Assembly: GCF_009901955.1 (NCBI RefSeq)
Contig: NZ_WUTS01000001.1
Coordinates: 1,055,034-1,119,033 of the forward strand
Reading direction: 5' to 3'
DNA length: 64,000 nucleotides
Origin: Halomonas icarae
GTDB lineage: Bacteria; Pseudomonadota; Gammaproteobacteria; Pseudomonadales; Halomonadaceae
Positions 11,361 through 22,830 of this stretch are shown here, one piece after another; the stretch's first letter is position 1; every line of letters begins with the position of its first letter. Both the position numbers and the translations under genes were made by a program. Under the pieces are notes generated by a model, which ran no database searches, had not been told where the DNA came from, and saw nothing but the letters and a program-made list of their open reading frames with translations.

Positions 11361-12866
11361 ATGTCAAGACTGCCTTTCTATCTGCTGGTTGGCGTGCTGT
11401 TCCTGGCCGGCACCGCCATGACCCTGCATCGTCACTATCAGCTCGAGGTGCCCTGGACACCGGGAGAACAGCGCCAGGTATGGGAGGTGGAGGCCCAGGT
11501 CAATTTCACGGCACTGGGTGATCCGGTACTGGTGGACATGGCGCTCCCCTCGACTCAGGAGGGCTTTCGCCTGCTTACCGAGCATACGGCCTCGCCCGGC
11601 TACGGCCTCTCCTTCGTGGAAGAGAATGGCGGCAGGCGGGCCCAGTGGTCGATCCGTGAAGCCACTGGCTCCCAGCAGCTCTACTACACCGCCCAGGTGC
11701 TGGTGGCACCGGACAGCCGCCCTCCTCGCCTGGACACCCCACCGCTTCGCCGCGATATCGTCTGGGAGCGACCCTATGATACGGCGGCTACCCAGATGAT
11801 CGAACGTGCCTGGGGCCGCAGTGCGGATCCTTTCACCTTCGCCCGTGAGCTGCTTCACGACTTCAATGAGGAGCGTCAGGGCGAGAATGCTCGGCTGTTG
11901 CTGACCCAGTTCGAGCGCACGCCTTTGCTCGTTCGGCTGCTCAACCAGGCCGGCGTCCCGGCCAGAGAGGTGAGCGGACTAATGCTCGAGGACGGTCGGC
12001 GGCGCCAGTCGCTCACCAGCTGGGTCCAGGTGTTTGACGGTCAGCACTGGGCACTCTTCGATCCGGCCACCGGTGCCCAGGGACGCCCCGACAACCTGTT
12101 GATCTGGGAAGGCAGCGGTCAGGCCGTGCTCGAGGTTCAGGGGGGCAGCAACTCAAGGGTCACTTTCTCGATGCTGGCTCGCAACCAGCCGGCGGCCGCG
12201 GCGGTCCGCAACCAGCTGGCCGAGGATACCCTGCTCAATTTCTCCATTCACAGCCTGCCGCTCGAGGAGCAGGCACTGTTCCAGACGATCCTGTTGATTC
12301 CTATCGGCGCGCTGGTAGTGGTGGTACTGCGCATCCTGGTAGGCATCAAGACCTCAGGCACCTTTATGCCGGTACTGATCGCTCTGGCCTTTATCCAGAC
12401 AAGCCTGGCTACCGGTCTGATCGGCTTCTTGCTGGTGGTCGCCGTCGGCCTGGTGATTCGCAGCTACCTGTCGCACCTCAATCTGTTGCTGGTGGCGCGA
12501 GTGACGGCGGTGATCATCACGGTGATCGGCATCATTTCGGTGTTTTCGGTGCTCGCCTACCGCTTCGGGCTTAATGCCGGCCTGACCATCACCTTCTTCC
12601 CGATGATTATCCTCTCCTGGACCATCGAGCGGATGTCGATCCTCTGGGAGGAGGAAGGTCCTAAGGAGGTCTTGATCCAGGGCGGTGGCAGCCTGTTCAC
12701 CGCGGTGCTGGCATATCTGGCCATGAACAACCCCTGGGTACGCCATATCACCTTCAACTTCCTGGGAATTCAGCTGATTCTGATGGCGTTGATCCTGATG
12801 ATCGGCAACTACACCGGCTATCGCCTGCTGGAGCTGCGTCGCTTCAAGCCGGTCACCGAGGATTGA
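11361..12866 (+). CDS. Inactive transglutaminase-like domain fused to 7TM domain
   Basis: Membrane protein of 501 residues. An N-terminal membrane segment (about residues 5-22) leads to a large extracytoplasmic part containing a transglutaminase-like core: LLNQAGVPAREVSGLML, SWVQVFDGQHWALFDPATG. In active enzymes the histidine lies where this protein has Ser (SWVQVF), and no Cys is found at the nucleophile position, so the domain is probably a binding or scaffold domain. From about residue 300 on, roughly seven helices follow, beginning ALFQTILLIPIGALVVVVL and ending NYTGYRLLELRRFK. It matches the inactive transglutaminase/7TM families found beside RimK-like ligases. Three bases separate it from the ligase gene. 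Confidence 0.88.
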   Translation: MSRLPFYLLVGVLFLAGTAMTLHRHYQLEVPWTPGEQRQVWEVEAQVNFTALGDPVLVDMALPSTQEGFRLLTEHTASPGYGLSFVEENGGRRAQWSIREATGSQQLYYTAQVLVAPDSRPPRLDTPPLRRDIVWERPYDTAATQMIERAWGRSADPFTFARELLHDFNEERQGENARLLLTQFERTPLLVRLLNQAGVPAREVSGLMLEDGRRRQSLTSWVQVFDGQHWALFDPATGAQGRPDNLLIWEGSGQAVLEVQGGSNSRVTFSMLARNQPAAAAVRNQLAEDTLLNFSIHSLPLEEQALFQTILLIPIGALVVVVLRILVGIKTSGTFMPVLIALAFIQTSLATGLIGFLLVVAVGLVIRSYLSHLNLLLVARVTAVIITVIGIISVFSVLAYRFGLNAGLTITFFPMIILSWTIERMSILWEEEGPKEVLIQGGGSLFTAVLAYLAMNNPWVRHITFNFLGIQLILMALILMIGNYTGYRLLELRRFKPVTED

Positions 12867-12869
12867 GCC

Positions 12870-13844
12870 ATGCGAGAATGGACGACGCCTGGCAAGTTGC
12901 GTGCCAAGGGCATCATCGGCATGAATCGCCGCAACATTCGCTATATCGGACGCTATAACAATCGCCGTCTCTATCCGCTGGTGGATGACAAGCTGCAGAC
13001 CAAGCTGCTCGCCGAGCGCTTTGGCATCACCACACCGGCACTGATTGGCACCGTTACCACCCAGTTCGGCGTCAAGCATATCGGTGAGCTGCTTGCCGGA
13101 CACCAGGGGTTCGTGATCAAGCCCGCCAAGGGCAGCGGCGGCAAGGGCATCCTGGTGGTGGAGCGTGTCGAAGGTAACGACTACATCAAGCCCAGCGGTG
13201 TTCGCATGAGCCTGTCGGATATCGAGCGTCACGTCTCCAATATCCTCTCCGGGCTCTACTCACTGGGGGGAGCTCCGGATGTGGCGCTGATCGAAGCACT
13301 GATCAACTTCGATGAGGGCCTCTCCGAGTACACCTACGAGGGGGTGCCGGATATCCGAGTCATCGTGTTCAAGGGCTACCCGGTCATGGCGATGATGCGC
13401 CTCTCCACCGCGGCCTCGGATGGCAAGGCCAACCTGCATCAGGGCGCCGTCGGCGTGGGACTGGATATTGCCTCAGGCACCGCCATCCGGGGAGTTCAGT
13501 TCGATCGCACGCGTCATGACCACCCCGATACCGGCCATGAACTGGCCAGCCTGACCATCCCCGACTGGCCTACCCTGCTGCTGCTGGCCGCCGGCTGCTA
13601 TGAGATGACCGGGCTCGGCTATCTGGGCACCGACATGGTGCTCGATCGCGATCAGGGCCCCATGCTGCTGGAGCTCAACGCCAGGCCCGGGCTGGCGATC
13701 CAGATGGCCAACGGCGAAGGATTGAGGCGTCGCCTCGATCTGGTCGAGAAGCAGCCGGAGGGAGTGGCTGCCCAGGCACGGGTGGACTTTGCGCGCCACC
13801 ATTTCGCCCGTCGAAGCGAGCTTGAGGCCACCGCCGAAGCCTGA
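12870..13844 (+). CDS. RimK-related alpha-L-glutamate ligase-like ATP-grasp protein
   Basis: Cytoplasmic ATP-grasp protein of 324 residues, of the 'alpha-L-glutamate ligase-like' family. The N-terminus (GMNRRNIRYIGRYNNRRLYPLVDDK) is characteristic. ATP-grasp elements are FVIKPAKGSGGKGILVV (ATP-binding loop), the acid-rich strand PDIRVIVFKGYPVMAMMR and the metal site MLLELNARPGLAIQMAN. Relatives of RimK join an amino acid (often glutamate) to a protein or small molecule; the acceptor of this family is not established to my knowledge. Its genetic coupling to the 7TM and retropepsin-like proteins suggests the modification serves an envelope process. Confidence 0.88.
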   Translation: MREWTTPGKLRAKGIIGMNRRNIRYIGRYNNRRLYPLVDDKLQTKLLAERFGITTPALIGTVTTQFGVKHIGELLAGHQGFVIKPAKGSGGKGILVVERVEGNDYIKPSGVRMSLSDIERHVSNILSGLYSLGGAPDVALIEALINFDEGLSEYTYEGVPDIRVIVFKGYPVMAMMRLSTAASDGKANLHQGAVGVGLDIASGTAIRGVQFDRTRHDHPDTGHELASLTIPDWPTLLLLAAGCYEMTGLGYLGTDMVLDRDQGPMLLELNARPGLAIQMANGEGLRRRLDLVEKQPEGVAAQARVDFARHHFARRSELEATAEA

Positions 13845-13909
13845 GGCACGCTGGCCCGCCCTCGCCCACCCGCGTAGAATGTCGCCAACTTCGACAGCCG
13901 ACGGGTGCC

Positions 13910-14356
13910 ATGACTGATTCCCGAAACCTGTTGCTCCAGGCGGAGCGGCAGTGCCAGCAGCGCGGGGCGCGCTTTACGCCGATACGACGCCGCGTGCTCG
14001 AGATGATTGCCGAGGCGTCCGGTGCCCTAAAGGCCTATGACCTTCTCGACCGCCTGGCCGACGAGCATGCCTCGGCTCGGCCACCCACGGTATACCGTGC
14101 CCTGGAGTTTCTGATCGATCAGGGCCTGGTGCACCGTATCGAGTCGCTCAACGCCTATGTTGCCTGTCCCTGCCCGGAGCATTCTCACGGCTTCCAGCTG
14201 CTGATCTGCCGCCTCTGCGGGCGAGTCGAGGAACTGCACCTGGAAGATGTCAATGCCCAGCTCGCCGACTGCGCCCAGCAGCTGGGCTTCCGGGTCGAGC
14301 GTCAGACGATCGAATTGCTGGGACGCTGCGATGCCTGCGGCGATACCGACGGTTGA
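13910..14356 (+). CDS. zur: Fur-family regulator, probable zinc uptake regulator Zur
   Basis: Winged-helix metalloregulator of 148 residues. The DNA-binding domain includes GARFTPIRRRVLEMI and PPTVYRALEFLIDQGLVHRIES, the recognition-helix block of Fur proteins. The dimerisation domain has CRLCG and a C-terminal CDAC pair, giving the structural zinc site, plus His residues in CPCPEHSHGFQ. The early HRIESLNAYVAC pattern and short C-terminus fit Zur better than Fur. Zur represses zinc import and zinc-sparing genes when zinc is plentiful. The hisI gene follows 21 bases later, which supports the zinc assignment by context. Confidence 0.8.
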   Translation: MTDSRNLLLQAERQCQQRGARFTPIRRRVLEMIAEASGALKAYDLLDRLADEHASARPPTVYRALEFLIDQGLVHRIESLNAYVACPCPEHSHGFQLLICRLCGRVEELHLEDVNAQLADCAQQLGFRVERQTIELLGRCDACGDTDG

Positions 14357-14377
14357 CCCTTTCTGCGGAGAATTGAG

Positions 14378-14818
14378 ATGTCCGATATCTTCAAGGCGCT
14401 CGAGCAGGCGCCCGCCGACAGCCAACACGATCTCGTCCCTGTGCTCGAATCCATCGGGTTCAACGACGATGGTCTGATTCCCGCCATCGCCCAGCAGCAC
14501 GATAGCGGCGAGGTGTTGATGATGGCCTGGATGAACCGGGAGGCGCTCATGGAGACCCTGCGCACCGGACGGGTCTGCTACTGGTCGCGCTCACGTGGCA
14601 AGCTGTGGCGTAAAGGCGAGAGCTCCGGCCAGCAGCAGCACCTCAGGGGAGCCGCGCTCGACTGTGACGGAGACACCCTGCTGCTGCAGGTGAACCAGAC
14701 GGGTCCCGCCTGTCACAGTGGACGCCGCAGCTGCTTCTATGTAGCGCTCGAGAAGGAGTCGGCACGCATCACCACTGCCCCGCTGATCGATCCCACCGCG
14801 CTCTACGGAAAGCCCTGA
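14378..14818 (+). CDS. hisI: Phosphoribosyl-AMP cyclohydrolase
   Basis: Stand-alone HisI of 146 residues, without the HisE domain; it opens the purine ring of PR-AMP in histidine synthesis. Motifs are EVLMMAWMNREALMETL, GRVCYWSRSRGKLWRKGESSG and the metal site DCDGD...QTGPACHSGRRSCFY, with all three zinc cysteines present. No other his genes are near. In several proteobacteria, extra HisI copies lie in zinc-regulated loci; the adjacency to the zur-like gene raises that possibility here, though the retained cysteines speak against a zinc-free variant. Its stop overlaps the yidD start by one base (TGATG). Confidence 0.93.
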   Translation: MSDIFKALEQAPADSQHDLVPVLESIGFNDDGLIPAIAQQHDSGEVLMMAWMNREALMETLRTGRVCYWSRSRGKLWRKGESSGQQQHLRGAALDCDGDTLLLQVNQTGPACHSGRRSCFYVALEKESARITTAPLIDPTALYGKP

Positions 14819-15183
14819 TGCCCTGCCTGGCCGCCTGCCTGGCCAAGCTGGCACGAGGCCTTCGCCGGGCCACGGCCTGGCTGATGATCGGGCTGGTCAG
14901 GCTCTATCAGGTAACCCTGAGCCCCCTGCTCGGGCCGCGCTGTCGCTACTGGCCCAGCTGTTCCCGCTATGCCGAGGAGGCGATTCGCGTGCATGGCCCC
15001 TTCGAGGGCGGGCTGCTGGCCGCTCGTCGCATCGCCCGCTGCCATCCTGGCTGTGAAGGCGGCATCGACCCGGTGCCGGGCGGCCCCAGCGAGACACTGT
15101 GCCGCGAGGATCCCGAGCTCGACGAGAACTTCCGTCCCCGCACGTCGGACCTCCCCGCGGAGCGTGACGGCCCAAGCTCCTGA
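14818..15183 (+). CDS. yidD: Membrane protein insertion efficiency factor YidD
   Basis: Small inner-membrane-associated protein of 121 residues that assists YidC-dependent insertion. Family motifs are RLYQVTLSPLLGPRCRYWPSCS (shown in part), SRYAEEAIRVHGPFEGG and RCHPGCEGGIDPVP. An amphipathic, membrane-associating helix lies at the N-terminus, and there is a hydrophilic C-terminal tail of about 25 residues beyond the core. yidD normally lies between rnpA and yidC; here it follows hisI, overlapped by one base, which is an uncommon location. Confidence 0.9.
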   Translation: MPCLAACLAKLARGLRRATAWLMIGLVRLYQVTLSPLLGPRCRYWPSCSRYAEEAIRVHGPFEGGLLAARRIARCHPGCEGGIDPVPGGPSETLCREDPELDENFRPRTSDLPAERDGPSS

Positions 15184-15200
15184 GCCGGTCGGGGCTCAGG
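15179..15200. terminator. Hairpin between convergent yidD and sufE
   Basis: CCTGAGCC, a 6-base loop and GGCTCAGG form a perfect 8-bp stem that includes both stop codons. There is no T tract on either strand; it may act as a weak bidirectional terminator. Confidence 0.5.
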
Positions 15201-15621
15201 CGGTATCCTGCTCCGCCACCTCGTAGATACGCTTGAGCATGGCGTTGAGGCCATTGCTGCGCGTGGGCGACAGGTGCTTGTCGAGCCCCAGGTCACCGAG
15301 AAAGTGTGGTGAGGTATCGCGGATCTCTGCGGCGGGCCGGTCGTTGTAGATGCGCAACAGCACGGCGATCAGCCCGGAGACGATGGCGGCATCGGAGATG
15401 GCGTCGAAGTGCAGAACACCTTCTCGACACTCGTGGCGCATCCAGACATTGGACTGGCAACCCTGAATCTTGAGCTCGTCACGCTTCCACTCCTCGGGAA
15501 ACTCCGGCAGCGACTTGCCCATATCGATGATGTACTGGTAGCGATCCATCCAGTTATCGAACAGCTCGAACTCCTCGATCAGTTCCTGTTGGGCCTGCTC
15601 GGCGGTTGCGTCAATCGTCAT
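15196..15621 (-). CDS. SufE-family Fe-S assembly sulfur acceptor
   Basis: Cytoplasmic protein of 141 residues that accepts persulfide sulfur from a SufS/CsdA-type cysteine desulfurase. The sulfur-accepting cysteine is in IQGCQSNVWM, and SDAAIVSGLIAVLLRIYNDR and LGLDKHLSPTRSNGLNAML are family hallmarks. No suf operon is adjacent, so it could be SufE or CsdE. It is convergent with yidD and lies 27 bases downstream of the recombinase gene on the same strand. Confidence 0.92.
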   Translation of the reverse strand: MTIDATAEQAQQELIEEFELFDNWMDRYQYIIDMGKSLPEFPEEWKRDELKIQGCQSNVWMRHECREGVLHFDAISDAAIVSGLIAVLLRIYNDRPAAEIRDTSPHFLGDLGLDKHLSPTRSNGLNAMLKRIYEVAEQDTA

Positions 15622-15648
15622 GGAGCCTCCTGTTGGTGAATGGGGTGA

Positions 15649-16842
15649 TTATACCGGCTCCTCCCCCACGCCGTCCGCCTCGGCCCGACCCTCTTCTCTC
15701 CCGCCGAGCCCGTGGCGAGCCTGCTGCCGGTGCCAGGCCTCGTCTTCGGCGTGCAGATAGCGGGCGGTGGTGTCCAGTCGCGAGTGCCGCGCCGTGGCCG
15801 CCAGGTAGCGCAGCTCGACCCCGGCCTGAGCCTGATGGGTCAGCGCCGTATGGCGTAGCCAGTGGGGTGTGGCCTGGCGCAGGCGTAGCGCCCAGTCGCG
15901 GGCGCCCTCCCCCTGCATTACCTCCAGGTCGTCTGCGGCCTGAGTAAAGGCCTGCCTGATCAGCCGATAGAGGCGGTTGTCGCCGATGCCTCGCCTGCCA
16001 TCCAGGGCGCGCAGCAGTGGCGTCGCCTCATCCGGCTGGGGTTCCGGACTCAGGCCCAGAACCTCTCGCCACTCCTTCAACAGCAAGAGCATGTCGGGTG
16101 GTACGGGAATGCTGGCGAACTTGCCCCCCTTGCCTATCACGCTCCACCACCAGCGCCCCTCGCGCCGCTGGAAATCCCCCATGCGGGCGGCACTCATCTC
16201 GGCGATACGCGGTGCCAGCAGGTAGGCGAAGCCGAAGATAAAGCGTCGGCGGGCCTCCTCGTAGCGCTCGCGCGATGACGCCCCCTCCTCCGCCTTCGAC
16301 CTGTTCGCGCCGTTCAACCAGCCCCAGAACCACTCCCACAGCGGCGCCTCCAGATAACGCTCGATACCGGCCCGGCGGTTATCGAGTCGCCGTCGCTTGT
16401 CGCGCATCAGTCGGAAAGGGTTGTGGCTCACCCACCCCGCCTCCACCAGCCAGGCATACATGCCCTGCAGGATCACCAGGCTCTGGCGACGGCTGGCCGG
16501 CGAGAGCGCTCCGCGGAAGGGTCGCCACTCCTCGGCGTGACGTGGACGCGGTGGCCCGACCCAGTGCGATCTCGGCTGGGGATCGGCGAGGAAGGCCTCG
16601 AAGGCCTCCAGGTGATCTCGTCTAACCTGGTCGAGGGTCATGTTGCGTTCGGCGAGCCATAACAATAGCCGCTCGGCCTCGCGACGATAGGCGCGCTGCG
16701 TCCTGGGGCTGGCGCGGTACTCCGCCAACCATTCGCCCACTGCCTCGGCATCGCTGCGCGCGGCGATATAGCCGCCCCGCTCCGCCATGGCTGGTAGCCG
16801 CGGCGACTCCTCGAACACTACTTCATTTGTCTGGCGCCCCAT
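15649..16842 (-). CDS. Tyrosine-type site-specific recombinase/integrase
   Basis: XerC/D-like recombinase of 397 residues. I chose the start at 16842 (MGRQTNEVVFEES), preceded by AAGGAGAGGG. An N-terminal SAM-like core-binding domain (EYRASPRTQRAYRREAERLL and YAWLVEAGWVSHNP) precedes the catalytic domain. All catalytic residues appear present: Arg in LLAPRIAEM, Lys in GKGGKFASIPV, HxxR in PHWLRHTALTH, His in ATARHSRLD and the nucleophile Tyr in TTARYLHAEDE. The C-terminal tail is rich in Gly, Arg and Glu. It is divergent from the KfrA-like gene, with which it shares a repeat-bearing AT-rich region. No attachment site, excisionase or phage gene is seen, so it may be a resident rather than a mobile-element integrase. 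Confidence 0.92.
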   Translation of the reverse strand: MGRQTNEVVFEESPRLPAMAERGGYIAARSDAEAVGEWLAEYRASPRTQRAYRREAERLLLWLAERNMTLDQVRRDHLEAFEAFLADPQPRSHWVGPPRPRHAEEWRPFRGALSPASRRQSLVILQGMYAWLVEAGWVSHNPFRLMRDKRRRLDNRRAGIERYLEAPLWEWFWGWLNGANRSKAEEGASSRERYEEARRRFIFGFAYLLAPRIAEMSAARMGDFQRREGRWWWSVIGKGGKFASIPVPPDMLLLLKEWREVLGLSPEPQPDEATPLLRALDGRRGIGDNRLYRLIRQAFTQAADDLEVMQGEGARDWALRLRQATPHWLRHTALTHQAQAGVELRYLAATARHSRLDTTARYLHAEDEAWHRQQARHGLGGREEGRAEADGVGEEPV

Positions 16843-16933
16843 CAATCCCTCTCCTTGCTCCTGCCGACCAGTTTCCCGTGGTCTGATAATAAAAATCAAG
16901 ATAAGGAGCGTAATCTTGCTTTTTTATTTTTAT

Positions 16934-16962
16934 CGTAACGTATTTTACGTATTACGTATAAT
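16934..16962. promoter_or_regulatory. ACGTAT repeat array and promoter between recombinase and KfrA-like genes
   Basis: Three ACGTAT units start at 16938, 16947 and 16954, two of them inside TACGTA palindromes, and a perfect -10 hexamer TATAAT covers 16957-16962, read towards the KfrA-like gene. The -35 is poor. The whole gap (16880-16980) is far more AT-rich than its surroundings. Plasmid KfrA proteins repress their own promoter through repeated sites, so this is a candidate operator for both divergent genes. Confidence 0.55.
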
Positions 16963-17041
16963 GTAATTACCTTCCATTCTCTTCTGAATACCGCTATGCT
17001 GCGCCGCATATCGATCCAAGAGGTGGCACAAGGAGAGCCTC

Positions 17042-18082
17042 ATGGCGCGCATCGGCGTGACCTACGAAGACGTGCAACGAGCCATCGATGCCTTGCTGGC
17101 CCAGGGCGATGCCCCCAGTGTGCAGAAGATTCGCGAGATACTGGGGACAGGGAGCTTTACGACGATCAGCGATCACCTGCGCACCTGGCGACAGCAGCGC
17201 GAGGAGAACCGTGACGTTCCTCCACCCCGCGGCATGCCGGCCGCCCTTCAGGAGCTGGCCGAGGCGCTCTGGCGCCAGGCCCAGGAGAGTGCCAACGAGG
17301 CGCTACGCCACTACCGCGAGGAGGCCGATCGCAAGGTGGAGGAGGCACAGGAGTCGGTGAGCGACGCTCGCCGACAGGCGGACGATGCCAGGCAGCGTGA
17401 AGCGGCCCTGGCCAGCCACCTGTCCGGCACCGAGCAGCGCCTGGAGGCACTCAGTGCGGGGCTGGCAACGAGTCAGGCGCAGTGTGAGACGCTGAAGGCA
17501 GCCGAGAACCGTGTCTCCACGCGTCTGGCCGAAGCGGAGTCGCTGCTGCAGCGTCATCGAGACGAGGCTAGCCGAGTGGCGCAGGAGCATCAGCAGGCCA
17601 TGCAGGCGTGTGAGGAGGCGCACCGCGAGAAGCTGACACAGGAGGAGCAACGCCACGAAAGCGCCGAGACACGCCTGATGACCCTGCTCGACCAGGCACG
17701 CCAGGAGCGACTGGCCAGTGAGAAGGCGGCGGCCGGAAGAGAGGAACAGCTGGAGAGGCGCCTCGAGCGTCAGGAGTCGCAGCTGCAGGAGTTGCGCGCG
17801 AGGCTTGCCAATGAGGAGAAGCACCATCGCGAGGTGGACTGGGCCCGCCGCCAGGCGGAGGCGCTGGCCGAGACTCGCCAGCGTGAGCAGTCAGTGCTGC
17901 AGGCACGCATCGACGAGCAGAAGCGACATCTGGAGGAACAGGCAGAGCGCGTGAGAAGCCTGGAGCAACAGCTCTATCGTTGCCTGTGGCAGGCGCCGAA
18001 GGGGGCCTCGGAAGAGGCGAGCGACTCAAATAAGTCGGCCGGTGATAACAGGCAAGGCGATCCGTCTGACCACCGTCTCTGA
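17042..18082 (+). CDS. KfrA-like DNA-binding protein with long coiled coil
   Basis: Protein of 346 residues. The first 60 residues (GVTYEDVQRAIDALLAQGDAPSVQKIREILGTGSFTTISDHLRTW, quoted in part) match the KfrA N-terminal DNA-binding domain. From about residue 75 to 315 the sequence is almost purely alpha-helical, rich in Glu, Arg, Gln and Ala with heptad spacing, so it should form an extended coiled coil. The C-terminal 30 residues are polar and disordered. KfrA is best known from broad-host-range plasmids as an autorepressor that forms filament-like multimers; chromosomal relatives beside recombinases are less studied. AAGGAGAG lies before the ATG. Its role here is unknown; a regulator or architectural partner of the recombinase is the simplest idea. 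Confidence 0.88.
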   Translation: MARIGVTYEDVQRAIDALLAQGDAPSVQKIREILGTGSFTTISDHLRTWRQQREENRDVPPPRGMPAALQELAEALWRQAQESANEALRHYREEADRKVEEAQESVSDARRQADDARQREAALASHLSGTEQRLEALSAGLATSQAQCETLKAAENRVSTRLAEAESLLQRHRDEASRVAQEHQQAMQACEEAHREKLTQEEQRHESAETRLMTLLDQARQERLASEKAAAGREEQLERRLERQESQLQELRARLANEEKHHREVDWARRQAEALAETRQREQSVLQARIDEQKRHLEEQAERVRSLEQQLYRCLWQAPKGASEEASDSNKSAGDNRQGDPSDHRL

Positions 18083-18109
18083 GGCAGTCTTCGCTGACCA
18101 TAAGCCATG

Positions 18110-18141
18110 AAAAAAAGAAGAGCCCCGCCTAAAGGCGGAGC
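18110..18141 (-). terminator. Rho-independent terminator after nfuA
   Basis: On the minus strand GCTCCGCC, a TTTA loop and GGCGGGGC (one G-U pair) are followed by a long T-rich run (TCTTCTTTTTTT). It lies about 70 bases after the nfuA stop and also separates it from the convergent KfrA-like gene. Confidence 0.88.
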
Positions 18142-18211
18142 CCAACGTGTGGCGCCAGATAGCCCTGCCGGTCGAGCCGTTGGTACGAGCCCTGCTGGGT
18201 TCGGGGGCAGC

Positions 18212-18802
18212 TTAGCGGTAGTAGGCGTTGGTGGTGTCGCTATGGTCGGTCACGTCACGGATGCCACCCAGCTCCGGAATACGCTCCAGCAGAGTGCGCT
18301 CGACACCGTCCTTGAGCGTCAGGTCAACCGCGGCACAGCCCTGGCAGCCACCACCGAAGGCCAGTATCGCCACGTTCTCGTCGGTCAGTTCGACCAGCTT
18401 GATCTCCCCGCCATGGGCCGCCAGACCGGGGTTGATCTCGCTGTAGAGCACGTAGTTGACGCGATCGGCGAGGGGGCTATCGGCATTGACCTTGGGCATC
18501 TTGGCGTTGGGCGCCTTGATGGTCAGCTGTCCCCCCATGCGATCGGCATTGAAATCGACGACCGCCTCCTCGAGGAACGGCAGGCTGTTCTTGTCCAGGA
18601 AGACACCCAGCTTGGGCAGCTCCAGCTTCTCGTCGGTGGGTTCCTCTTCGCCGGGGCGGCAGTAGGCCAGGCAGGTTTCGGCATAAGGAGTGCCTGGCTG
18701 GGTGATGAAGATGCGTACCGCGATCCCTTCGACGTTCTGCTTCTCGAGCAGCTCGGCGAGGTAGTCCTGGGCACTATCGGTAATCTGGATCGGTTCGCTC
18801 AT
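18212..18802 (-). CDS. nfuA: Fe-S biogenesis protein NfuA
   Basis: Carrier of 196 residues that receives [4Fe-4S] clusters and passes them to target enzymes under stress. The start at 18802 gives [19 protein letters not shown], an A-type-like N-terminal domain, as in E. coli NfuA. The C-terminal Nfu domain has the cluster-binding CxxC motif in [15 protein letters not shown]. The A-type domain keeps [17 protein letters not shown]. It is a single gene with its own terminator, divergent from metH. Confidence 0.95.
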   Translation of the reverse strand: MSEPIQITDSAQDYLAELLEKQNVEGIAVRIFITQPGTPYAETCLAYCRPGEEEPTDEKLELPKLGVFLDKNSLPFLEEAVVDFNADRMGGQLTIKAPNAKMPKVNADSPLADRVNYVLYSEINPGLAAHGGEIKLVELTDENVAILAFGGGCQGCAAVDLTLKDGVERTLLERIPELGGIRDVTDHSDTTNAYYR

Positions 18803-19056
18803 GCTATTTCCCGCTGTCGGTGCGCGGCAGCGGCGAAATCGCCGCGTACCGGGTAAAGTGATGACGCTAATGGTAAGACACGGAACGCGGCGAAACAATC
18901 CCGAGTGAATTGGTGGGTTTTTAAACACTCACCTGCCCCCACGGCGAGCAGTTTGCTACCATGACCGGCTTGACAGAGGCCGCGACATAGAAGATGCCCC
19001 GAGGCACAACGGCGGTCATAAACACCGGACACCTTCGCTGGAGACAGATTCCCACC

Positions 19057-22776
<3,720 letters not shown>

Positions 22777-22830
22777 TTCACGGTGGGTCGCCAGCCAGGC
22801 GGCCCACCTCCTCCTCTATTGCGGATCACC

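Noticed and set aside
15649-18082. A prophage or integrative element around the recombinase
   Set aside because: Only two genes are present, with ordinary Fe-S genes on both sides, no tRNA next to the recombinase and no flanking att-like repeats seen.
18803-19056. A cobalamin or SAH riboswitch before metH
   Set aside because: No B12 box or SAH-riboswitch core could be seen in the leader on reading.
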